Assembly: GCA_030145715.1 (NCBI GenBank)
Contig: JAIXHQ010000009.1
Coordinates: forward strand, 43,959 to 107,958
Length of the DNA stretch: 64,000 nucleotides
Reading direction: 5' to 3'
Source of the DNA: Sphingopyxis sp.
Lineage (GTDB): Bacteria > Pseudomonadota > Alphaproteobacteria > Sphingomonadales > Sphingomonadaceae
The notes beneath the pieces are model-generated. The model made no database searches. It was not told the DNA's origin and saw nothing but the letters and a program-made list of their open reading frames with translations. Shown one piece after another: positions 45,991 to 55,302 of the stretch (position 1 is its first letter; every line of letters begins with the position of its first letter). The position numbers and the translations under genes were made by a program.

Positions 45991-46236
45991 ATGAAGCGCG
46001 TGACCAGTCGCGAACTCAATCAGGATGTCAGCCGCGCGAAGCGATTCGCGTTGGTCGAACCCGTGTTCGTCACCGATCGGGGGCGCCCGACCCATGTGTT
46101 GATCAGCATCGATGCATGGCGCCAGTTGAGCGGTGAGCGCGAGACGATGGCACAGTTGCTGGCGGCGCCGCCGGGCGAGCCCGTACTCGACCGCGCCATC
46201 CTGCAAAGCGCGTTGGGCGATCGGAATCCGGGGTGA
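45991..46236 (+). CDS. Phd/YefM-type antitoxin
   Basis: 81 residues from ATG 45991, preceded by GGAGGG. It starts MKRVTSRELNQDVSRAKRFA, then VEPVFVTDRGRPTHVLISID and AWRQLSGE, the Phd/YefM dimer DNA-binding fold. The C-terminal tail (MAQLLAAPPGEPVLDRAILQ) should wrap the toxin. It is coupled to the PIN toxin by TGATG. Confidence 0.88.
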   Translation: MKRVTSRELNQDVSRAKRFALVEPVFVTDRGRPTHVLISIDAWRQLSGERETMAQLLAAPPGEPVLDRAILQSALGDRNPG

Positions 46237-46730
46237 TGTTCCTGATCGAATCCGATGTCCTGCTCGACCTTCGCCACGCGCGCCCCGACGGCGACCTGGC
46301 GGCGCTGGCCGGATGGGCGCAACGGACGTCGCCGCAATCGATGTTCGTGTCGGCGCTGTCGCTGATCGAACTGGACAATGCCGCCGCGCTGGCGGCGAAA
46401 CAGGGCAAGGCCACGGGCGCGGCATGGCGCGGCTGGATCGACGGGCAATTGCTGCCTGCCTTTGCCGAACGTGTCCTGCCGGTCGATCTGGCGATCGCGC
46501 GCCGCCGCGCAACGCTGCCGATCGACCGCGACCGCGACGCGCTGCTCGCCGCGACCGCGCTGGAGCATGGGCTGACGCTGGTCAGCTATCGTGCCGGATC
46601 GTTTCGCGGATCGCGGATCAAACTGCTCGACCCGCGCCGCCTTGCCCCCGACACCGCGCCGGACGGCGACTGGCGCGAAGCCACCCGCCCCCGCTCGCCA
46701 TGGATCCGCAACCTGTTCATCCGTGGATGA
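46236..46730 (+). CDS. PIN-domain (VapC/FitB-like) toxin
   Basis: 164 residues from ATG 46236 (GTG 46233 is possible). PIN acidic residues are visible: Asp in FLIESDVLLDLRHAR (usually D-T-N/D-V, here E-S-D-V), Glu in ALSLIELDNAA, Asp in PVDLAIARRRA, and Asp in RDRDALLAATALEHGLTLV. Such toxins cut tRNA or rRNA when freed from the antitoxin. The C-terminus is about 30 residues longer than usual (from RLAPDTAPDG), basic and Pro/Arg-rich. Confidence 0.85.
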   Translation: MFLIESDVLLDLRHARPDGDLAALAGWAQRTSPQSMFVSALSLIELDNAAALAAKQGKATGAAWRGWIDGQLLPAFAERVLPVDLAIARRRATLPIDRDRDALLAATALEHGLTLVSYRAGSFRGSRIKLLDPRRLAPDTAPDGDWREATRPRSPWIRNLFIRG

Positions 46731-46763
46731 CGCGATGCGACGGCGGCAAGCCGCGCCGCCGCC

Positions 46764-48155
46764 TTACAGCGGCACGAAACTGACGGTCAGCCCATCCTTG
46801 GGACGCGGGATCGGCAGGGTCTTCCATTCGGGCGCATAGCCCTCTGCCACGACGATCCGGTGGGTGGTGATGACGTGGTGGAAAAATATCTTCGCCTGCA
46901 TATACGCAAAATGGAGGCCAAGGCACATGTGCGCGCCCCCGCCAAAGGGCACCCACGCATATTTATGCCGTTCGCGCGCGACCTCTGGCGAAAAGCGCAT
47001 CGGGTCGAATTTTTCGGGATCGGGCCAATGTTCGGCCATCATATGCGTATAGACGGGGCTGACGCCGACCGGGGTGCCCGCCGGAATGCGATAGCCGCCA
47101 AAGTCGAAATCCTTCAGCGCGCGGCGCGGGAAACTGGGCACCGGGGGGACCAGCCGCAACGCTTCCTTGAACGCCCATTCGGTCATTTCCAATTCGCCCA
47201 GGCTGTTGTGCCCGACCCCCTCGCCCGCCGGCGCGACGCGCAGCATTTCTTCCCGCAGCCGGTCCTGCCATTCGGGATGCTTGGCCAATTCCCAGACCAG
47301 CGACGTGATCGAACTGGTGATGGTGTCGTGGGCCGCCATCATCAGGAAATTCATATGGTCGACGATCGCATCGACCGACAGAAATTCGCCATCGTCGTCG
47401 CGGGTCCGGCAAATCTGGCTGAACATGTCCTCGCCCGTGCCGGTGCGGCGCCCCGGCACCATGCGGCCGAAATAATCGATCAGATAGGCCCGCCCCTTGG
47501 CCCCGCGCCCCATGGCCGTAAAGGGCATGGGAACGCGCACGACGCCGATCGACGCCTGGACCATGTCGACGAACGCCTTGTTCACCTTGTCCGCTTCCGG
47601 CCCGAACGGGATGCCCAGAAAGCTGGTCGCGGCAAGGTCGAGCGTCAGTTCCTTGATCGCCGGATAGAATTTGAACGTCCTGCCGCTCCACGACGCGACG
47701 CGGTCGCGGATCCCCTCGTTCAGCGCGTCGGCATAATGGCGCATCGGTTCGGGCTTGAACGCGACCGACAGCACCTTGCGGTCGGCGCGGTGCCGTTCGA
47801 AATCCATCAGCATCAACCCGCGCGGGAACAACAGGTTCAGCACCGGGCCCCACCCCTGTTCGGACGAGAATATCTTGTCGCGATCGAACATCACCAGTTC
47901 GTTCGCCTCGGGACCATGCAGCGCGACATTGCGCCCGCCGAAACTGTTGTTGCGATAGACGCGGCCATAGGTGGCGACCATGCGATTGGTGAACGCGCGG
48001 TAATCGCCCAATTGTTCGAATGTGTTGCCGACCACCGGCAAACCGTCCTCGCCCGGAATATGATCGAGCGCGCTGTCGGGATTGCGCGGCAGCCAGTGCC
48101 CGGTATCGGGACCAAAGCGAGCCTCGGACCACAGGGCTTTTGCGGGAGCGTTCAT
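46764..48155 (-). CDS. Cytochrome P450
   Basis: 463 residues, soluble class I type (no membrane anchor). The I-helix oxygen motif is MMAAHDTITSSITSL, the K-helix EALRL followed by PPVPSFPRRALKDF, and FDPMRFSPEVARERHKYAW leads to the heme-Cys loop FGGGAHMCLGLHFAYMQ. It needs a ferredoxin and reductase, not encoded nearby. The substrate is unknown; the N-terminal region (PGEDGLPVVGNTFEQLGDY) resembles P450s acting on terpenoid or sterol-like compounds. Confidence 0.95.
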   Translation of the reverse strand: MNAPAKALWSEARFGPDTGHWLPRNPDSALDHIPGEDGLPVVGNTFEQLGDYRAFTNRMVATYGRVYRNNSFGGRNVALHGPEANELVMFDRDKIFSSEQGWGPVLNLLFPRGLMLMDFERHRADRKVLSVAFKPEPMRHYADALNEGIRDRVASWSGRTFKFYPAIKELTLDLAATSFLGIPFGPEADKVNKAFVDMVQASIGVVRVPMPFTAMGRGAKGRAYLIDYFGRMVPGRRTGTGEDMFSQICRTRDDDGEFLSVDAIVDHMNFLMMAAHDTITSSITSLVWELAKHPEWQDRLREEMLRVAPAGEGVGHNSLGELEMTEWAFKEALRLVPPVPSFPRRALKDFDFGGYRIPAGTPVGVSPVYTHMMAEHWPDPEKFDPMRFSPEVARERHKYAWVPFGGGAHMCLGLHFAYMQAKIFFHHVITTHRIVVAEGYAPEWKTLPIPRPKDGLTVSFVPL

Positions 48156-48177
48156 GGCGGCAGACCTCGTCCATCGT

Positions 48178-48201
48178 TGCGATAACCCTCTGGCTATCGC
48201 A
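48178..48201. promoter_or_regulatory. Near-perfect operator palindrome upstream of the P450 gene
   Basis: TGCGATAACC (48178-48187), four bases, GGCTATCGCA (48192-48201): nine of ten positions pair. It lies 23 bases before the P450 start and next to a minus-strand TTGCAT, 17 bases, TAGCCA promoter-like pair. The form suits a TetR-type repressor; no such gene is adjacent. Confidence 0.55.
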
Positions 48202-48326
48202 CTATTGACATCAATGCAAGTAAGCCCGGTGGCTCCCGCGACCTCCGTTCACCCCAAATTCAACTCGACTCGTGCAATTTGCCATTCAAGACGAAGGTCG
48301 CATTCGTTGACCCCTGAAAGGACGAT

Positions 48327-49115
48327 ATGATGACCCGCAGTTTCCAACGCCCCCTTTCGATCGCGGTCGGCGCGCTCGCGATAACGACGCTCGGCGGTTG
48401 CTATGATGGCGACGTCTATGGCGCGAGCTATGCGGCAGGCGGCGATTGCGCCGCGCGCTATGGCGCGACCTATTATGACAGCCAGGGTTTCGCCTATGAC
48501 GACGGCTATGGATATGGCTGTTACGACCGCGCCGATTATGGCAGCGGCTTTGTCCAGATCGGCTTTGGCGGCGGCTGGTACGACAATTATTATTATCCGG
48601 GTTACGGCATGTGGATGTTCGACAATTACCGCAACCGTTACCCTCTGCACGGCCAATATCTGAATTATTGGGGCGGGCGCCGGGCATGGTGGCGTCATCA
48701 TGGCGGACGCGGCGATGGAGTCGGGGGGCGTCCCGGCCATATCGCCGGACCGACCCACGGCGGCGGCGGCCATGTCGTTCCCCGATCGACCCACGCCCCG
48801 CGAGGGGTCGGCTCGGCCCACGTCCCCAATATGGCCAATCCGGGCCACGCCGTCCAGCCGGGTCAGCATGGCGGCGCGCGGCCGAACTGGCCCGTCAGCT
48901 CGCACGGCACGACCAGCCGCCCCGGTCATAACGGTGGCGGGATCATCAGCCCCGGTGGCCATGGCCGCACCGAAGGCGCGCGTCCGTTCAGGCCAACGAT
49001 GGCGCCGCCCGCGCACCGCCCGGCCCCGGTCGCGCGCCCGTCATCGGCGCCGCGCTCGGCACCCGGCGGCCACCATGGGCGCAGCGGTTCGGGCGGCCAT
49101 AACCGCCCGCAATAG
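48327..49115 (+). CDS. Gly/Tyr/His-rich lipoprotein
   Basis: 262 residues from ATG 48327 (or 48330), after GAAAGGACGAT. The signal sequence ends ITTLGGC, a lipobox. The first 130 residues are Tyr/Gly/Asp-rich (DDGYGYGCYDRADYGSGFVQ), with ending strands YYYPGYGMWMFDNYRNRYPL. The rest is a low-complexity His/Gly/Pro/Arg tail that looks disordered. It is probably exposed in the envelope; the His-rich tail could bind metal. No function is known. Confidence 0.75.
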   Translation: MMTRSFQRPLSIAVGALAITTLGGCYDGDVYGASYAAGGDCAARYGATYYDSQGFAYDDGYGYGCYDRADYGSGFVQIGFGGGWYDNYYYPGYGMWMFDNYRNRYPLHGQYLNYWGGRRAWWRHHGGRGDGVGGRPGHIAGPTHGGGGHVVPRSTHAPRGVGSAHVPNMANPGHAVQPGQHGGARPNWPVSSHGTTSRPGHNGGGIISPGGHGRTEGARPFRPTMAPPAHRPAPVARPSSAPRSAPGGHHGRSGSGGHNRPQ

Positions 49116-49125
49116 GAACGGCATA

Positions 49126-49195
49126 GAGGCGGGGTTCAGCCCGCCGCCGAATCGGTCGCTGAGGCGGGGTTCAGCCCGCCGCCGGATCGGCCGCT
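49126..49195. repeat. Tandem duplication, two 35-base units
   Basis: Units 49126-49160 and 49161-49195 start GAGGCGGGGTTCAGCCCGCC and differ at only a few positions. The second unit contains the stop and last codons of the symporter at 49171; the first is an extra copy of that 3' end beyond the gene. Confidence 0.85.
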
Positions 49196-50499
49196 GGTTC
49201 GTCCTTGACCCCGGCCGACACCACGGTCGCGGCGACCAGATCGCCGATGACGTTCAGCGTCGTGCGGCACATGTCGAGGAAACGGTCGACGCCCAGCACC
49301 AGCCCGATGCCCGCGGGCGGCACCCCGACCATCGCCAGGATCAGCGCGATCACCGGCAGCGATCCGGCTGGGACCCCCGCCGTGCCGATGCCGCCCAGGA
49401 TGCACACCGCCATCACCATGATCTGCTGTTGCAGCGTCAGGTCGACGCCAAAGAACTGCGCGAGGAAGATGACGGTCACGCCCTCGAACATCGCGGTGCC
49501 ATTCTGGTTGGCGGTGGCGCCGATGGTCAGGACAAAGCGCGCGACCCGGTCGGGCAGCCGCAACCTGTCGTGCGCCACGCGCAGCGCGGTGGGCAGCGTC
49601 GCGTTCGACGACGCGGTGGCGAATGCCATGACCGACGCTTCCTGCGTTTCGCGAAAAAAGGCGATGGGCGATTTGCGCGCCAGCGTCTTGAGCAGGATCG
49701 GAAAGACGACGAACATCTGAAGCCCGAGCGCGAGCAGGACGACACCGACAAAGGCGGACAGGCGGATCAGCAGATCGACGCCGAACTGCGCGCCCAGGTT
49801 GAACATGAAACAAAAGATCGCGATCGGCGCGAGCTGGATGACCAGCCCGATCAGCTTCATCGCGACCTCGAACACCCCCTCGATCGCGGCCTTCAGCATC
49901 TGCGTCTGCGGGGTCCGCACCATCATCAGCCCGATGCCAAAGAACAGCGCAAAGAACATCACCGCCAGCACGTCATTTTCTGACATCGCCAGAAAGACAT
50001 TGTTCGGCACGATGGCGACGATCGCGTCGGCCCCGGCCTTTGCCTCGCGGCTCGTCTCGATGATGCTGCCCGCGCGTGCGGCCCCTTCGGCGATCAGCGA
50101 ATTGGCCAGCGCCGGATCGACGCCCGCGCCGGGCTGGAGCAGGTTGACGACCAGCAGGCTGATCGTGACCGCGATCGACGAGACGAAGATGGTATAGACC
50201 AACGTGCGTAAGCCAACGGTCTTGAGCGCCCGCATCTCCCCCATCTCTGCCACCCCGATGATCAGGGCGGTGACGAGCAGCGGGATGACCAGCATGAACA
50301 ACAGGCGCAGGAACACGTCGCCGATCTTGCTGAGCACATAAGTCAGGCTGTCGACCCACGGCGCCTCGCCGACGCCGTAATGGACGGCCAATCCGGCGAG
50401 CAGGCCGACGACAAAGCCGATCAGCATCCGCCATTGAAGCCGCTTTGCGCGTCTGTCCTCGCCGCCGTCGACCGGGGTCACGATGCTTGTTTCAGCCAT
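49171..50499 (-). CDS. Dicarboxylate/amino acid:cation symporter (DAACS family)
   Basis: 442 residues from ATG 50499, seven bases after GGAGA. Eight helices and two hairpins are present; GLT/DctA signatures are LRLLFMLVIPLLVTALIIG, the serine-rich hairpin ATASSNATLPTAL, NQNGTAMFEG in the unwound helix 7, and GTAGVPAGSLPVIALIL and VDRFLDMCRTTLNVIGD. It imports C4-dicarboxylates, glutamate or aspartate with H+ or Na+. The final codons lie in a 35-base tandem duplication. Confidence 0.93.
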   Translation of the reverse strand: MAETSIVTPVDGGEDRRAKRLQWRMLIGFVVGLLAGLAVHYGVGEAPWVDSLTYVLSKIGDVFLRLLFMLVIPLLVTALIIGVAEMGEMRALKTVGLRTLVYTIFVSSIAVTISLLVVNLLQPGAGVDPALANSLIAEGAARAGSIIETSREAKAGADAIVAIVPNNVFLAMSENDVLAVMFFALFFGIGLMMVRTPQTQMLKAAIEGVFEVAMKLIGLVIQLAPIAIFCFMFNLGAQFGVDLLIRLSAFVGVVLLALGLQMFVVFPILLKTLARKSPIAFFRETQEASVMAFATASSNATLPTALRVAHDRLRLPDRVARFVLTIGATANQNGTAMFEGVTVIFLAQFFGVDLTLQQQIMVMAVCILGGIGTAGVPAGSLPVIALILAMVGVPPAGIGLVLGVDRFLDMCRTTLNVIGDLVAATVVSAGVKDEPAADPAAG

Positions 50500-50536
50500 A
50501 TAATCTCCATTGCCCCGATGTCTTAGGCCGACGCGG

Positions 50537-52315
50537 TCATGGCGTCCAGAATGCGAGCGCCGCGCAGCCCGCAACGCCGGTAAGGATATTCAGCGGGACA
50601 CCGATCCGGACGAAATCCATGAAACGATAGTCACCGGCGGCATAGACCAGCGTGTTCGTCTGATACCCCACAGGGGTCGCGAAACAGGCCGACGCGCCCA
50701 GCATCAGCGCGATCAGCAGCGGCTGCGGCGCGATTCCGGTGGATTGGGCGATGCCGATGACCAACGGCCCCATCAGCGCGGCGACGGCATTGTTGCTGAG
50801 CAGTTCGGACAGCAGCAGCGCAGAGAAATAGACGATGGCGATTACCGCCCATTGCGGCGAGTCGGTCAGCACCGGTTCCAGCGCGCCGACCATCAGCGCG
50901 ACCGACCCCGCCTGTTCGAGCGCGGCGCCCACCGCCAGCATCGCAAAGATCAGGATCAGCACGTCGCCGTCGATGCTGCCCCACGCCTCCGATGCGTCGA
51001 TACAGCGGGTGAGCAGGACGATGCCGACGCCGATAAAGGCCGCGATGCCGATCGACATCACCCCGGTCGCCGACAGCAGGACCGCGCTGGTCATCACCAG
51101 GACCGCGATCCACGCGCGGCGGCGGCGGAACGCCGTGACCGACGCCATGGCCAGCCCGATCAGATTGGGATTGTCGCGCAGTTGCGCGATATTCGGCTCA
51201 TCGGCATCGATCAAAAGGCGGTCGGCGGCACGGATGCGGCTTTCCGACAGGGTCGGTCCGGGCAGGTGGCGAAAACGGGTGACGCCCAATATGCGGACGC
51301 GCTGGCGCTGAAGAAACGGGATTTCCGCCAGCGGGCGGTCGATCGAACGGTGGCTGGGCGACACGGTGACTTCCACCACGGTCGATCCCGTATCGGGGCT
51401 TTCGCCGATGCCGATCGCAAAGCGCCGTTCGCTGCGGATCGTCATCAGCGCCGCGCCGTCCAGCCGGGCGACGATCCGGTTGCCCGGCGCCAGCCGGTGA
51501 TTTTGCGCCTCCGCCCCGGTCATCAGCCGCCCGCCGGCGATCACCCCGACGATCCGGCCTGGCGAAACGCCCAGATTTGCTGCCTCCAGCGCCATATCGA
51601 CGGCCGGATCATCATCCTGCAGCCCCAGTTCGGTCAGGTAAAGCTGTTCGGCGCCATTCGCTTTTTCGGCGATGCGTGGATAGTCGGAGGGCAGGAACCG
51701 CGCCATCATCAACAGTCCGATGACGCCCGCCGCCGCGACCGCCAGGCCATAGGGGGTGATGCTGAACAGCCCAAAGGGGGCCAGCCCCGCCTGTTCGGCG
51801 ATCCCGGCGACGACCAGGTTGGTGGACGTGCCGATCAGGGTCAGGCAACCGCCCAGCACCGCGATCACCGACAGCGGCATCAGCAATTTCTTGGGCGACA
51901 CGCCCAGCGCCTCCGCCAGCCGGAAACAGACGGGCATCATCACGACGACAAAGGGCGTGCTGTTGATGAAACCCGATACCAACAGGCCGCCGCCGAACAC
52001 CTCGACCACCGCAAGGCGCGGGTTCCGTTTCGCGCGGTCGACGACATAATTGCCGACCTTGTCGATCACCCCGGTACGGATCAGCGCGCCCGACAGGATG
52101 AACATCGCCCCGACGGTCAGCGGCGCGCTGTTCGAAAACACGCCATAGGCGCCCTTTTCGTCGAGCAGGCCGAGCGCCAGCATCGTGCCCGCCCCCGCCA
52201 CCGCGACGACCGAGGGCGAAAAGCGTTCCCAGACAAAGGCCGCGAACATGCCCGCGAGGACGAACAGGCCGATGACGGCTTTGTGCTCCGCAATGAATGC
52301 GGTGACGATGTCCAC
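50537..52315 (-). CDS. SLC13-family permease with TrkA-C domains
   Basis: 592 residues from GTG 52315, eight bases after the aroC stop; an ATG at 52363 would overlap aroC. Membrane helices lie at both ends: VIGLFVLAGMFAAFVWERF, FINSTPFVVVMMPVCFRLAE and TLIGTSTNLVVAGIAEQAGL (the conserved substrate motif), and VLILIFAMLAVGAALEQAG and LSELLSNNAVAALMGPLVIG with the second SNNA motif. Between them lie two RCK-C domains (about residues 200-370). DASS/ArsB-like carriers of anions such as sulfate or dicarboxylate. Last gene of a minus-strand operon. Confidence 0.9.
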   Translation of the reverse strand: MDIVTAFIAEHKAVIGLFVLAGMFAAFVWERFSPSVVAVAGAGTMLALGLLDEKGAYGVFSNSAPLTVGAMFILSGALIRTGVIDKVGNYVVDRAKRNPRLAVVEVFGGGLLVSGFINSTPFVVVMMPVCFRLAEALGVSPKKLLMPLSVIAVLGGCLTLIGTSTNLVVAGIAEQAGLAPFGLFSITPYGLAVAAAGVIGLLMMARFLPSDYPRIAEKANGAEQLYLTELGLQDDDPAVDMALEAANLGVSPGRIVGVIAGGRLMTGAEAQNHRLAPGNRIVARLDGAALMTIRSERRFAIGIGESPDTGSTVVEVTVSPSHRSIDRPLAEIPFLQRQRVRILGVTRFRHLPGPTLSESRIRAADRLLIDADEPNIAQLRDNPNLIGLAMASVTAFRRRRAWIAVLVMTSAVLLSATGVMSIGIAAFIGVGIVLLTRCIDASEAWGSIDGDVLILIFAMLAVGAALEQAGSVALMVGALEPVLTDSPQWAVIAIVYFSALLLSELLSNNAVAALMGPLVIGIAQSTGIAPQPLLIALMLGASACFATPVGYQTNTLVYAAGDYRFMDFVRIGVPLNILTGVAGCAALAFWTP

Positions 52316-52322
52316 TAAAGCA

Positions 52323-53399
52323 TCAGCCGTTTTGTGCGCGGTGCAGCAATTTATGATCGGCAAGGACCAGCGCCATCATCGCCTCGACCACCGGGACGCC
52401 GCGAATGCCGACGCACGGGTCGTGGCGCCCCTTGGTCACGATGTCGGTCGCCTCGCCCGCCCGGTTCACGGTCGGCACGGGGGTCAGGATCGAACTGGTC
52501 GGTTTGAACGCGACGCGCACGACGACCGGCTGCCCGGTCGAAATGCCACCCGCGATGCCGCCCGCGTTGTTCGACAGGAAATCGGGGCGGTTGCTGCCGT
52601 CGGTGGCGGGGCGCATCGGGTCGGCATTTTCCTCGCCGCGCAGCCGCGCCGCGTGGAAACCGGCGCCGATTTCGACGCCCTTCACCGCGTTGATCCCCAT
52701 CATCCCGGCGGCCAGATCGCTGTCGAGCTTGGCATAGATCGGCGCGCCCCAGCCGGCCGGAACGCCGCTGGCCGCACATTCGATCACCGCGCCCAGCGAA
52801 CTGCCCGATTTTCGTGCGGCGTCCATCAACCCTTCCCACCGCTGCGCCGCGGCGGGATCGGGACAGAAAAAGGGATTGCGATCAATCTCTTCCAGGTCAA
52901 AGTTCGCAGGGTCGATCGCATCGCCGCCGATTTCGGCGACCCAGGCGCGGATCTGCACCTCTGCGATCACCAACCGCGCGATCCCGCCCGCGGCGACCCG
53001 TGCCGCGGTTTCGCGCGCGCTCGACCGGCCGCCGCCGCGATAATCGCGGATGCCATATTTGGCGTCATAAGCGTAATCGGCGTGACCGGGGCGATAGGCC
53101 TGGGCGATCTCGCCATAATCCTTTGACCGCTGATCGACATTCTCGATCATCAGGCTGATCGGCGTGCCGGTGGTCTTGCCCTCGAACACCCCAGACAGGA
53201 TGTGGACCTGGTCGGGTTCCTGCCGCTGCGTCGTATGGCGCGACTGGCCGGGGCGGCGCTTGTCGAGGAAGGGCTGGATGTCATCCTCCGCCAGCGACAG
53301 GCGCGGCGGACAGCCATCGACGACGGCGCCCAGCGCCGGCCCATGACTTTCGCCCCAGGTCGTAAAGCGAAGAACGCGTCCAAAGCTGTTGAAACTCAT
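52323..53399 (-). CDS. aroC: Chorismate synthase
   Basis: 358 residues. It converts EPSP to chorismate using reduced FMN, the last shikimate step. Signatures are [78 protein letters not shown] and [17 protein letters not shown]. It overlaps fabI by four bases. Confidence 0.97.
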   Translation of the reverse strand: MSFNSFGRVLRFTTWGESHGPALGAVVDGCPPRLSLAEDDIQPFLDKRRPGQSRHTTQRQEPDQVHILSGVFEGKTTGTPISLMIENVDQRSKDYGEIAQAYRPGHADYAYDAKYGIRDYRGGGRSSARETAARVAAGGIARLVIAEVQIRAWVAEIGGDAIDPANFDLEEIDRNPFFCPDPAAAQRWEGLMDAARKSGSSLGAVIECAASGVPAGWGAPIYAKLDSDLAAGMMGINAVKGVEIGAGFHAARLRGEENADPMRPATDGSNRPDFLSNNAGGIAGGISTGQPVVVRVAFKPTSSILTPVPTVNRAGEATDIVTKGRHDPCVGIRGVPVVEAMMALVLADHKLLHRAQNG

Positions 53400-54223
53400 G
53401 CCAGCGCGATGTCCGGGGCGTCTTCCTGCTTCATGCCGACGGTGTGATAGCCGGCGTCGACATGGTGCGTCTCGCCCGTCACCCCCGATGCCAGATCGCT
53501 GAGCAGATAAAGCGCCGACCCGCCGACATCGTCGATCGTGACGTTGCGGCGCAGCGGGGCGTTATATTCGTTCCACTTCAGGATCAGGCGGAAATCGCCG
53601 ATGCCCGACGCGGCCAGCGTCTTGATCGGCCCGGCCGAGATCGCGTTCACGCGTACGCCCTGCGGGCCATAATCATTCGCGAGATATTTGACGCTGGTTT
53701 CCAGCGCCGATTTGGCGACGCCCATGACATTGTAATGCGGGATCACCTTTTCCGCGCCATAATAGCTGAGCGTCAGCATCGAACCGCCGCCCTTCCCCGT
53801 TTCGGGATCGAAGGGCGCCATCATCGCGGCGGCGCGTTTCGCCACCGCGGTAAAGCTGTACACGCTGATGTTCATCGTCATCAGGAAATCGTCCAGCGTC
53901 ACATCGGCATAGGCACCGCGCAGCGCCTCCTTGTTGGTATAGCCGATCGCATGGACGACAAAATCGATCGTCGGCCAGCGCGCCGCGAGGGCGCCGAACG
54001 CGGCGTCGAGATTGTCCATGTCGGACACGTCGCAATCGATCAGGAAATCACAGCCCAATTGATCGGCAAGCGGCTTCACCCGCTTCAGCATCACGTCGCC
54101 CTGATAGGAAATCGCAAGGTCGGCACCCTGCGCGTGCAGCGCCTTGGCGATGCCCCACGCCAGCGACTTGTCGTTCGCAAGGCCCATAATCAGCCCGCGC
54201 TTGCCCGTCATCAGACCCGTCAT
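53396..54223 (-). CDS. fabI: Enoyl-[acyl-carrier-protein] reductase (NADH), FabI
   Basis: 275 residues. It reduces the enoyl-ACP double bond in fatty acid elongation. [20 protein letters not shown] is the nucleotide-binding start, [14 protein letters not shown] follows, and the catalytic Tyr-Tyr-Lys set is in [38 protein letters not shown] and [11 protein letters not shown] complete the family pattern. It overlaps yihY and aroC by four bases each. Confidence 0.96.
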   Translation of the reverse strand: MTGLMTGKRGLIMGLANDKSLAWGIAKALHAQGADLAISYQGDVMLKRVKPLADQLGCDFLIDCDVSDMDNLDAAFGALAARWPTIDFVVHAIGYTNKEALRGAYADVTLDDFLMTMNISVYSFTAVAKRAAAMMAPFDPETGKGGGSMLTLSYYGAEKVIPHYNVMGVAKSALETSVKYLANDYGPQGVRVNAISAGPIKTLAASGIGDFRLILKWNEYNAPLRRNVTIDDVGGSALYLLSDLASGVTGETHHVDAGYHTVGMKQEDAPDIALA

Positions 54224-55299
54224 TCTTTATCTCCGGCCTTTGCAATAATTACGTCATCGACGCGCCCAATAGCGTCATGGCCCAAATCCTCAACCTCCAC
54301 CAACGCGGCGTTGAGTTCGGCGCCCATCACCATACCCAATCCGACCAGGTAGAAAAAGAACAGCGCGACCATCACCCCCGCCAGGCTGCCATAGGTCGCG
54401 TCATAGCTGAGCAGGCCGGCCAGCAGCGGCGGCAGCGCCAGCGTGACGCCGACCCACCACAGGGTCGTGAACAGCGCGCCGGGCCATTTCGGGCATTTCT
54501 GCAACCGCCGATATTTCGACGGGGTCAGGCTGTAAAACAGCATATAGATGGCCAGGAACAGGCCGAAACCCGAAATGCCGCGCGAAATCAGAACGATGCC
54601 GACCGACTGAAACTCTCTGGGCAGGACGTGCGTCACAAATTGTTCCACCCCGACGATCAGCACCTGCATACTGAACGACAACAGCATCAGCACGACGGCG
54701 CCGGTGATGATCCCGATCGACACCAGCCGATAGTGGAAGAAACCCTTGCTGAACTGTGTGCCATAGGCACGGCGCAATATGTCGCGGACCGTTTCGATCA
54801 GGCTGCCGACCGTCCACAGCGCGACCAGCGCGCCCAGCCACAGGAAGATGCCGGTGCGCGCGCCCATCACCTCGCGGATCGGGCCGGACAGCGCCTTGGC
54901 GACGGTCGGCGGCATCGTCGAAAACACCGCCTCGATCGCCGCCTCGCCGCCGCTGCTGCCGCCAAAGATGCTGAGCGCGGCGGCCAGCAGGATGAAAAAG
55001 GGGAACAGCGCGATCAGCGCCAGATAGGCCAGATTGCCGGCATGGATGAAACCGTCGGTATAGGTGCCGACCACGACGCGCCGCGCGATGCGAAAGATGC
55101 GCGTCCCCGGGCCCAGCGTTTCGCGGCCGCGATGGATCAGCCCCCCCGCGCGGGCGCGCAGCTTTACCTTTTTCGCGCGTTCGGCGCGCGCCTCGGGCGA
55201 ATGCGGCGAATGCCCCTCGGCCAGGAACTTCTTGTTGACCTCTTCGGCGACTTCGCGTTCGAGCGCCGCGACGCTCTTTGTCTCGCTGGGGTCAGCCAC
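54220..55299 (-). CDS. YihY/BrkB-family inner-membrane protein
   Basis: 359 residues with six hydrophobic helices in the middle (GNLAYLALIALFPFFILLAA, GIFLWLGALVALWTVGSLIE, IGIITGAVVLMLLSFSMQVL, GISGFGLFLAIYMLFYSLTP, LFTTLWWVGVTLALPPLLAG, SLAGVMVALFFFYLVGLGMV). Charged tails of about 75 and 40 residues flank them. The YATYGSLAGVMVALFF-type motif is DATYGSLAGV. Function unclear despite the old label 'ribonuclease BN'. It starts three bases after the dnaJ-like stop. Confidence 0.92.
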   Translation of the reverse strand: MADPSETKSVAALEREVAEEVNKKFLAEGHSPHSPEARAERAKKVKLRARAGGLIHRGRETLGPGTRIFRIARRVVVGTYTDGFIHAGNLAYLALIALFPFFILLAAALSIFGGSSGGEAAIEAVFSTMPPTVAKALSGPIREVMGARTGIFLWLGALVALWTVGSLIETVRDILRRAYGTQFSKGFFHYRLVSIGIITGAVVLMLLSFSMQVLIVGVEQFVTHVLPREFQSVGIVLISRGISGFGLFLAIYMLFYSLTPSKYRRLQKCPKWPGALFTTLWWVGVTLALPPLLAGLLSYDATYGSLAGVMVALFFFYLVGLGMVMGAELNAALVEVEDLGHDAIGRVDDVIIAKAGDKE

Positions 55300-55302
55300 G
55301 CC

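Noticed and set aside
42805..50499. Secondary-metabolite cluster (halogenase plus P450)
   Set aside because: No synthase, ligase, ferredoxin or resistance gene; intervening genes are an antiporter and a toxin-antitoxin pair on mixed strands.
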